Origin: Bacteroidota bacterium
GTDB lineage: Bacteria; Bacteroidota; Ignavibacteria; SZUA-365
Assembly: GCA_018224415.1 (NCBI GenBank)
Contig: JAGTUZ010000305.1
Location: 1 to 11,703, forward strand
Direction of reading: 5' to 3'
Length of the DNA: 11,703 nucleotides
The translations under genes were made by a program, and so were the position numbers. The notes below the pieces were generated by a model, which worked only from the letters and a program-made list of their open reading frames with translations, did no database searches and was not told the DNA's origin. Positions 6,910 to 11,703 of this stretch are shown here, piece by piece (the first letter of the stretch is position 1; each line of letters opens with the position of its first letter).

Positions 6910-7769
6910 GACTCTATCGTCTCGGCTCGTAATATCGTATTGTCGATCAGTCTCGTCTTCCCGACGCGCGCGGCGATGGCGAGCAGCACCGGGGTCGTGC
7001 CGATACGTTCGATCGCCTCGAGCGTATCGGTGTCGACGAGGGCGACGTAATCGGGGATCAAAGCCCCTGTGCGCGTCAGCTCGTCAGACACCATGCGGAG
7101 TAAGGCCTGGGCATCGCGGCCTCCGTCAACGACATACCGCTGTGCGAGGCGCAGCGAACGCGATATGGCCAGGGCCTCCGCGCGTGCGGATTCAGAAAGA
7201 TACGTGTTTCTGGAACTCATTGCCAGTCCGTCCGGATCGCGGCGTGTCGGGGCGACGAGCAGTTCGATATCCATGTGCAGGTCGCGCACCATGCGGCGGA
7301 TGATCAGGGCCTGCTGCGCATCCTTCTGGCCGAAGACCGCGTGATGCGGCTTGACCATATGGAAGAGCATGGTCACCACCGTCGTCACGCCACGGAAATG
7401 CGTCGGCCGGAACGTGCCCTCCAGTATGGCATCGGGTCCCTCGACCTGCACCCAGGTCGAAGCGCCCGGAGGGTACACTTCATCGGCATCAGGACTGAAG
7501 AGGATATCACAGCCGGCATCTTCCGCAAGGCGCGCGTCGCGTTCGGGGTTGCGTGGGTAGAGTGTGAAATCCTCCCCCGCGCCGAACTGTGTCGGATTGA
7601 CAAACACCGACATCACAACGACGTCGGCGTGACGGCGGCTGAGCCGCAGCAGGTCAAGGTGTCCCTCGTGCAGTGAGCCCATGGTGGGCACAAAACCGAT
7701 GCGGAGTCCCTCGGCACGAAGACGTTCGGCCTCGCGCTGCATCTCCGTGATGGAAGTGATCGTTTTCAT
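6906..7769 (-). CDS. panC: pantoate--beta-alanine ligase (pantothenate synthetase)
   Basis: A 287-residue enzyme that joins pantoate to beta-alanine using ATP via a pantoyl-adenylate, giving pantothenate (vitamin B5) for CoA. Catalytic landmarks are all present: the HIGH-type motif PTMGSLHEGH at 28-37, VNPTQFG at 57-63, FGQKDAQQ at 146-153, and the KMSKS-like MSSRN at 184-188. Length equals the usual family size. A GAGAGG-like purine stretch (revealed on the minus strand as GAGAGG about 10 nt before ATG 7769) may serve as ribosome binding site. It follows accD by 43 nt and overlaps panD by 4 nt. Neither panB nor panE is in the window. Confidence 0.97.
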   Translation of the reverse strand: MKTITSITEMQREAERLRAEGLRIGFVPTMGSLHEGHLDLLRLSRRHADVVVMSVFVNPTQFGAGEDFTLYPRNPERDARLAEDAGCDILFSPDADEVYPPGASTWVQVEGPDAILEGTFRPTHFRGVTTVVTMLFHMVKPHHAVFGQKDAQQALIIRRMVRDLHMDIELLVAPTRRDPDGLAMSSRNTYLSESARAEALAISRSLRLAQRYVVDGGRDAQALLRMVSDELTRTGALIPDYVALVDTDTLEAIERIGTTPVLLAIAARVGKTRLIDNTILRAETIES

Positions 7770-7812
7770 CGTGTGCTGGCCTCTCTCGTGCCGGTGAGCG
7801 GAGCGTACATGC

Positions 7813-8658
7813 TCAGCGCACCTTCATGTGACCCAGCAGCCGGGCCAGTGTGTCGCTCATCTCCTTGCGCGGCACAACCATATCGAGGAATCCCTTGTCG
7901 AGCAGGAATTCCGAACGCTGGAAGCCCTCAGGCAGGTCGCGTCCGATGGTCTGCTTGATCACGCGCGGACCGGCGAATCCGATCAGCGCCTTGGGTTCGG
8001 CAATGTTCACGTCGCCGAGCATCGCAAAGCTCGCCGTCACGCCGCCCGTGGTCGGATCCAGCATGACCGAAATGTAGGGCAGTCCTGCGTCGTGCAGCAT
8101 CGTGAGCCGCGCGCTGGTTTTCGCCATCTGCATCAGGGAGAGGGCGCCTTCCATCATGCGTGCCCCGCCACTGGCGGCAACGATGACGAGGCCGCACCTG
8201 TTCTTGACTGCACGGTCCACCGCGCGCGCGATTTTCTCGCCGACGACCGAGCCCATGCTGCCGCCGATGAACCCGAAGTCCATCACGGCGATGGAGACCG
8301 GAATATCCTTGATCTTGCCCATGCCACTGCGCATCGCGTCATACATGCCCGTCTTGCGGATGGTGCCCTCGATGCGGTCGGCGTAGGCTTTGGTGTCGCT
8401 GAAATGGAGCGGATCGGTCGACCGCATCTTGCGGTCGTATTCCTTGAAGCTACCCTCGTCGAGCAGGATGTCGATGTATTGCTGCGCGGAGACGCGGAAC
8501 GACGCCTCGCAGTGGATGCAGGTGTACAGCGCTGCGGCAAGCTGTTTCTTGTGCATCATCTCGCCGCAGTGCTCGCATTTGACCCACGAGCCGTCGGCGA
8601 CTTCACGCCGCGGCGAACTGTCATCGATGTTGCTTTTGCTACGTTTGAACCAGGCCAT
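7813..8658 (-). CDS. accD: acetyl-CoA carboxylase carboxyltransferase subunit beta
   Basis: A 281-residue AccD, the beta subunit of the carboxyltransferase that moves CO2 from biotin on BCCP to acetyl-CoA, forming malonyl-CoA for fatty acid synthesis. The N-terminal zinc ribbon is complete (C28, C31, C47, C50 in CEHC and CIHC). The crotonase-fold body shows the typical AVMDFGFIGGSMGSVVGEK, ASGGARMMEG, LPYISVMLDPTTGGVTASFA and ALIGFAGPRVI blocks, and ends with FLLDKGFLDMVVPR. ATG 8658 gives the family's MAWFKR-type start; the frame is open further upstream but into tsaB. A GGAG about 10 nt before the ATG is a plausible ribosome binding site. The alpha subunit gene accA is not adjacent. It lies 25 nt after tsaB. 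Confidence 0.97.
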   Translation of the reverse strand: MAWFKRSKSNIDDSSPRREVADGSWVKCEHCGEMMHKKQLAAALYTCIHCEASFRVSAQQYIDILLDEGSFKEYDRKMRSTDPLHFSDTKAYADRIEGTIRKTGMYDAMRSGMGKIKDIPVSIAVMDFGFIGGSMGSVVGEKIARAVDRAVKNRCGLVIVAASGGARMMEGALSLMQMAKTSARLTMLHDAGLPYISVMLDPTTGGVTASFAMLGDVNIAEPKALIGFAGPRVIKQTIGRDLPEGFQRSEFLLDKGFLDMVVPRKEMSDTLARLLGHMKVR

Positions 8659-8683
8659 GTCTATTGGTCTCCGGGTGTTGTCG

Positions 8684-9466
8684 TCAGGGAAGGAAAGGGT
8701 TTTTCGCCTGTTTGACCAGGAATTCCTGCACGTACAGAGGTTCGCAGGTCTCGGCGTTGTCGGGTCCGCGACGCGCGAGCAGACGGGCACCCAGGCGTGC
8801 TACGGCCCCGGCGTCGAACACCGACGCGGGATCTGGCAACACGGTGAATCCGTCCGCGGAAACCTTTGCGGCGCCATCTCCGGCGAGCAGCGTTCCCGGC
8901 GCGAGGATGGCAGAAACGGTGTCGAGTCCGGCGACGCGCACATCCTCGACAGCGCGCCAGCCGCCGTCCTCTCCGGGTGAAAGCAGATATCGAGCGATAT
9001 ACACTTCGTCACGCCGCGCGTCGATGCAGACAGCAAACGGAATCTGAACTCCCGGCGTCACAGGAACTCCCGTTGTCATCGGCGCTGCCGATGTCACAGG
9101 AACTCCCGGCGTCATCGGCGCCGCCGTTGTCACAGGAGCGCCGAGCGGCCAGCGGCGGACGACGGACTCCGCGGCCGCGTCGTGTGTGGGCACGGCCACG
9201 ATGGGAATGTGCAGCGCGAGGGCAAAACCCTTGGCCGCCGCCATGCCAATGCGCAGGCCGGTAAAGGAGCCGGGACCGGCTGACACTGCCACGGCATCGA
9301 GATCATCCATCGCAATGCCCGCATGCGCGAGCAGGTCGCGACAGAGGGGCGCGAGCAGTTCGTCATGGGCGTTTGGGCGTACGAACGTTGCCGCGGCGAT
9401 GACGGACTCCCCGTCGTACAGCGCCACGCCGAGGCGGGCCGTTGCCGTGTCGATACCGAGAATCAC
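8684..9466 (-). CDS. tsaB: t6A biosynthesis protein TsaB with an inserted hexapeptide repeat
   Basis: A 260-residue ASKHA-fold protein that, with TsaD and TsaE, transfers the threonylcarbamoyl group to A37 of ANN-decoding tRNAs. N-terminal ILGIDTATARLGVALYD, the central AVSAGPGSFTGLRIGMAAAKGFALAL and the CIDARRDEVYIARY block identify it. It starts with GTG at 9466, sharing four bases (GTGA) with the tsaE stop, which points to translational coupling. Residues about 108-143, between the N-domain end (AAAESVVRRW) and the CIDARRDEVY strand, consist of repeated six-residue units of the form xxxPVT or xxxPMT. In typical TsaB this is only a short linker, so the protein is longer than the usual 220-240 residues. 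The insertion is in frame and the downstream conserved region is intact, so function is probably kept. Confidence 0.94.
   Translation of the reverse strand: MILGIDTATARLGVALYDGESVIAAATFVRPNAHDELLAPLCRDLLAHAGIAMDDLDAVAVSAGPGSFTGLRIGMAAAKGFALALHIPIVAVPTHDAAAESVVRRWPLGAPVTTAAPMTPGVPVTSAAPMTTGVPVTPGVQIPFAVCIDARRDEVYIARYLLSPGEDGGWRAVEDVRVAGLDTVSAILAPGTLLAGDGAAKVSADGFTVLPDPASVFDAGAVARLGARLLARRGPDNAETCEPLYVQEFLVKQAKNPFLP
9038..9145 (-). repeat. 18-bp (36-bp higher-order) tandem repeat inside tsaB
   Basis: Six consecutive 18-bp units encode hexapeptides such as LGAPVT, TAAPMT, PGVPVT and SAAPMT, the last unit (PGVQIP) being degenerate. Two unit types alternate, giving a 36-bp higher-order period: the copies at 9057-9092 and 9093-9128 differ at only a few bases. 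One unit pair also contains a perfect 6-bp inverted repeat (ATCGGC-GCT-GCCGAT, 9078-9092). The array keeps the tsaB frame. Confidence 0.9.
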
Positions 9467-9942
9467 GCCTGCCTCACGATCAGTTGTTCTGGTGAAAAAA
9501 GGATGCTATTGTCCTCATCATTCACCAGACGGATTTCGAAGCGGCGCTGGGCGGGACTCTCGCCGTGCCAGGCAGCCACCTCGTAGCGGGGCAGCGGCAG
9601 CAGTGTTTGTGCGCGCTCGGCCCATTCGACAAGCACGACGCCATCGGAAGCGAACAGCGCCTCGAGTCCGCTCTCGCGCATGTCGTGGAGAGAGGACAGT
9701 CGGTACAGGTCGCAATGGGAGACGGGTATTGTGCCCTTGTATTCGTTGATCAGCGCGAAGGTGGGACTGCTCACCTGATCGGCGCAGCCGAAATGCACGC
9801 ACATGCCGCGGATGAAGGCCGTTTTGCCGCTGCCGAGGTCGCCGCTGAAAGCGACGAGAGCGGAAGCGGGGAGAAGGGCGGCGAGTCGTTTGCCGGCCGC
9901 GCGCGTTTCTTCCTCGCTGTATGTCTCGAATCGATCGTGCAT
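9463..9942 (-). CDS. tsaE: tRNA threonylcarbamoyladenosine biosynthesis ATPase TsaE
   Basis: A 159-residue P-loop ATPase that drives the TsaBD complex in tRNA t6A modification. The Walker A motif is GDLGSGKT at residues 34-41, followed by FIRGMC. The family block VSSPTFALINEY comes next, then the CDLYRL segment and VVLVEWAER, the Walker-B-like strand. ATG 9942 gives the expected short N-terminus before the P-loop; the frame is open upstream but only as a shadow of porX. It begins 8 nt after the porX stop and overlaps tsaB by 4 nt. The family has HFDLYRL where this protein has SHCDLYRL, a mild deviation. Its length is normal. Confidence 0.95.
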   Translation of the reverse strand: MHDRFETYSEEETRAAGKRLAALLPASALVAFSGDLGSGKTAFIRGMCVHFGCADQVSSPTFALINEYKGTIPVSHCDLYRLSSLHDMRESGLEALFASDGVVLVEWAERAQTLLPLPRYEVAAWHGESPAQRRFEIRLVNDEDNSILFSPEQLIVRQA

Positions 9943-9950
9943 CGCGGGGA

Positions 9951-11513
9951 TCAGGTCTTCGGCTTCATCGTGATGACCGGCAGCACCAGTTCTTCCAGCG
10001 ACATGCCGCCATGCTGGAAACTGTCGCGGTAATAGTTGAGGTATTTGTTGTACTCCGTCGGATAGACGAAGTAATAATCCTCTTTCGCAATCACGTAGTT
10101 GATCATCATGCCGCGACGCGGGAGCTTGTACTCTTCCGGATTCTTGATGTACATCGCCTGCTTGCTTTCCGCCTTGACGTTGCGACCGTATTTGTAACGG
10201 AGGTTGGTCGATGTCTCGCGGTCGCCAAGCACCTTGCTGCCCCGCAGGCATCGCACGCTGCCGTGATCCGAAGTCACCACGACGGTGGCATCCGGCGTGC
10301 GTGCGATCTGACGAAACATGCTCAGCAGGGAGGAGTGCGTGAACCAGGTGTTGGTCAGCGAACGGAAGGCTGCCTCGTCCGGCGCGATTTGCTTGAGAAT
10401 CGGAGAATCGGAGCGGCTGTGCGCGAGCATGTCAACGAAGTTCACGACAATGGCCGTGAGATGGTTTTTCACGAAGGATGCGATGTTGCCCACCATCTGC
10501 TTGCCGTACTCGGGATCGATGATTTTGATGTACTTGAGGTCGTTGCGCAGCTTGATGCGACGGCGCTCGAGCAGTTTCTCGAGGAATTCCTTCTCGTGCC
10601 TGTTCATCGAGTAATCGTCGTCGTCCTTGCTCGCCCAGAGATCGGGGAAGACCCGTTCGATGTCACTGGGGAAATACCCGCTGAAGATGGAGTTGCGGGC
10701 GTACGGCGTCGCGGAGGGCAGAATGCCGAGATAGAAATCCTTCTCGATTGTGTACAGATCTTTCAGATGCCGTTCCATTACCAGCCATTGATCGTAGCGC
10801 ATGCAGTCAATGACAAAGAAGAACACGGGGCCCTTCGAGGCAAGATGCGGCACGAGGAAACGATCCACCACGTGGGGCGAGAGCGTGACGTTTTCATCCT
10901 GCACCCAGTCGCGGTAGTTCTTCTCGACGTATTTGCAGAACTCCTGATTGCACTCCTTGCGCTGGGCGTTCATCGTCTGATGCAGTTCCAGCTCCGGGTG
11001 CCCGTCGAGTTCGATCTCCCACTCCACGAGCTTCTTGTAGATGTCTGTCCATTCCTCGAGATCCAGAGGACCGAGAAGCTTCACGGAGACTTCGTTGAAT
11101 TCACGGATGTAGTCCTGCGAGGTCTTGGCACCGAGGATGCTCTTGCCCTGTAGGAATTTTTTGGTAACAAGCAGAATCTGGCTGGGATTGACCGGCTTTG
11201 TCAGGTAATCACTGATCTTCTCCCCGATGGCCTCCTCCATCACCGATTCCTCTTCGTTTTTCGTCACCATGACGATGGGGAGGTCGGGCTGCGTATCCTT
11301 GATGGACGCGAGCGTCTCGAGTCCGCCCATGCCCGGCATGGACTCGTCGAGGAACATCAGGTCCACGTTGCCGCTGCGCACGAAATCGATGGCGTCCTCG
11401 CCGTTGGTCACCGTGCTGACGGTATAACCGCGCTGTTCGAGGAGGAGGATGTGCGCGCGGAAGAACTCCACTTCATCGTCCACCCAGAGGATATGGCCCA
11501 TGTGTTCAGACAT
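9951..11513 (-). CDS. porX: PorX-type response regulator with PglZ phosphatase-like domain
   Basis: A 520-residue two-domain protein, the same size as Porphyromonas PorX. Residues 6-122 are a CheY-like receiver: acidic pocket D12-D13-E14, phosphoacceptor D56 in FLDESMPGMGG, T in MVTKNEEE and K in YLTKPVNP. A helical linker follows. The C-terminal half is a PglZ (alkaline phosphatase superfamily) domain with metal-site motifs FFVIDCMRYDQW (D236), the nucleophile-type T269 in PSATPYARN, DMLAHSR and VTSDHGS (D416, H417), all apparently intact. PorX works with the sensor PorY to control genes of the type IX secretion system, and its PglZ domain has been reported to act on oligonucleotides. ATG 11513 is chosen; a second ATG at 11501 (MGHILWVDDE) is also plausible. 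It heads the minus-strand run. The PorY and Por secretion genes are not in the window. Confidence 0.95.
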   Translation of the reverse strand: MSEHMGHILWVDDEVEFFRAHILLLEQRGYTVSTVTNGEDAIDFVRSGNVDLMFLDESMPGMGGLETLASIKDTQPDLPIVMVTKNEEESVMEEAIGEKISDYLTKPVNPSQILLVTKKFLQGKSILGAKTSQDYIREFNEVSVKLLGPLDLEEWTDIYKKLVEWEIELDGHPELELHQTMNAQRKECNQEFCKYVEKNYRDWVQDENVTLSPHVVDRFLVPHLASKGPVFFFVIDCMRYDQWLVMERHLKDLYTIEKDFYLGILPSATPYARNSIFSGYFPSDIERVFPDLWASKDDDDYSMNRHEKEFLEKLLERRRIKLRNDLKYIKIIDPEYGKQMVGNIASFVKNHLTAIVVNFVDMLAHSRSDSPILKQIAPDEAAFRSLTNTWFTHSSLLSMFRQIARTPDATVVVTSDHGSVRCLRGSKVLGDRETSTNLRYKYGRNVKAESKQAMYIKNPEEYKLPRRGMMINYVIAKEDYYFVYPTEYNKYLNYYRDSFQHGGMSLEELVLPVITMKPKT

Positions 11514-11543
11514 CTGATTCGGCTTCAGTGATTGAGAAACGGT

Positions 11544-11574
11544 GATATATTGACACAAACGGAAAATTACGAAA
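11544..11574 (-). promoter_or_regulatory. candidate porX promoter region (AT-rich)
   Basis: Between the porX start and the tandem repeat, the minus strand is noticeably AT-rich compared with the rest of the window. A TATA-like element (AATATATC, 11544-11551) lies about 31 nt upstream of ATG 11513, with TTTG and TTTCGT sequences further upstream at plausible spacing. No match is strong, and neither the sigma-70 nor the Bacteroidota TAnnTTTG consensus is cleanly met. Confidence 0.3.
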
Positions 11575-11613
11575 GAGGGCAGGGGGAAACAAGGCACTGA
11601 GCGATGCTTTCCC

Positions 11614-11703
11614 GAATGTGCGGTTCCCGCATCGCGCTCCGGCATGGCCGTTCCGGCATGGCCGTTCCGGCATGGCCGTTCCGGCATGGCCGTTCCGGCA
11701 TGG
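11614..11703. repeat. 14-bp tandem repeat upstream of porX, reaching the window edge
   Basis: Perfect copies of GGCATGGCCGTTCC start at 11641, 11655, 11669 and 11683, with half a copy at 11697-11703, so the array continues to the right. Two degenerate copies precede it (11614-11640). Each unit contains the small inverted repeat CGGC-ATG-GCCG. The period is not a multiple of three but no stop appears in any frame, so the porX reading frame looks open through it; this is not evidence of coding. The identical copies suggest recent expansion. Confidence 0.92.

Noticed and set aside
9921..11153. 410-codon plus-strand open frame opposite porX
   Set aside because: The opposite strand encodes intact PorX with receiver and PglZ motifs; the plus-strand product shows no family features.
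11514..11687. 58-residue N-terminal extension of PorX
   Set aside because: It is mostly translation of the 14-bp repeat and the AT-rich promoter region; receiver domains of PorX start right at the chosen methionine.
11614..11703. CRISPR array
   Set aside because: The units abut without spacers and are too short. The same applies to the arrays at 806-895 and 9038-9145.

Overview
The window looks like chromosomal core sequence of a GC-rich member of the FCB (Bacteroidota/Chlorobi) group. The main pointers are a PorX-type response regulator with a PglZ domain (the regulator of type IX secretion), a TonB-dependent receptor with an N-terminal carboxypeptidase-regulatory-like domain, a PG_1098-type THUMP-like methyltransferase, and start codons mostly without clear Shine-Dalgarno sequences. 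A lineage such as Ignavibacteria or Kapabacteria would fit the high GC, but this is inference and cannot be settled from the window alone.

Layout. (1) 1-766, minus: 5' part of a SAM-dependent methyltransferase gene that runs off the left edge. (2) 767-919: divergent intergenic region carrying a degenerate 18-bp tandem repeat. (3) 920-4912, plus: TonB-dependent receptor, polyprenyl-phosphate sugar phosphotransferase (initiating enzyme of surface polysaccharide synthesis) and a small three-helix membrane protein, the last two nearly touching. (4) 4939-4973: perfect inverted repeat, a bidirectional terminator between converging transcription units. (5) 5020-11513, minus: a compact eight-gene run read right to left as porX, tsaE, tsaB, accD, panC, panD, a stand-alone GlmU-type nucleotidyltransferase and a YciO-family protein. 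Spacings run from 4-nt overlaps to 62 nt, so it may be one operon. (6) 11514-11703: upstream region of porX with an AT-rich promoter candidate and a 14-bp tandem repeat that reaches the right edge.

How the genes work together. TsaE and TsaB are two parts of the complex that makes t6A on ANN-decoding tRNAs, and YciO is related to the enzyme that supplies its threonylcarbamoyl-AMP. AccD is one half of the acetyl-CoA carboxylase carboxyltransferase. PanC and PanD make pantothenate, hence coenzyme A, so these genes share an acyl-CoA theme. The GlmU-like enzyme fits UDP-sugar supply for the cell wall. PorX at the head of this housekeeping run is the notable linkage.

The least ordinary features are three unrelated short tandem-repeat arrays in under 12 kb. 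One lies in the divergent intergenic region, one inside tsaB in frame, and one just upstream of porX. I saw no mobile element, CRISPR array, tRNA or rRNA and no clearly new multi-gene system.
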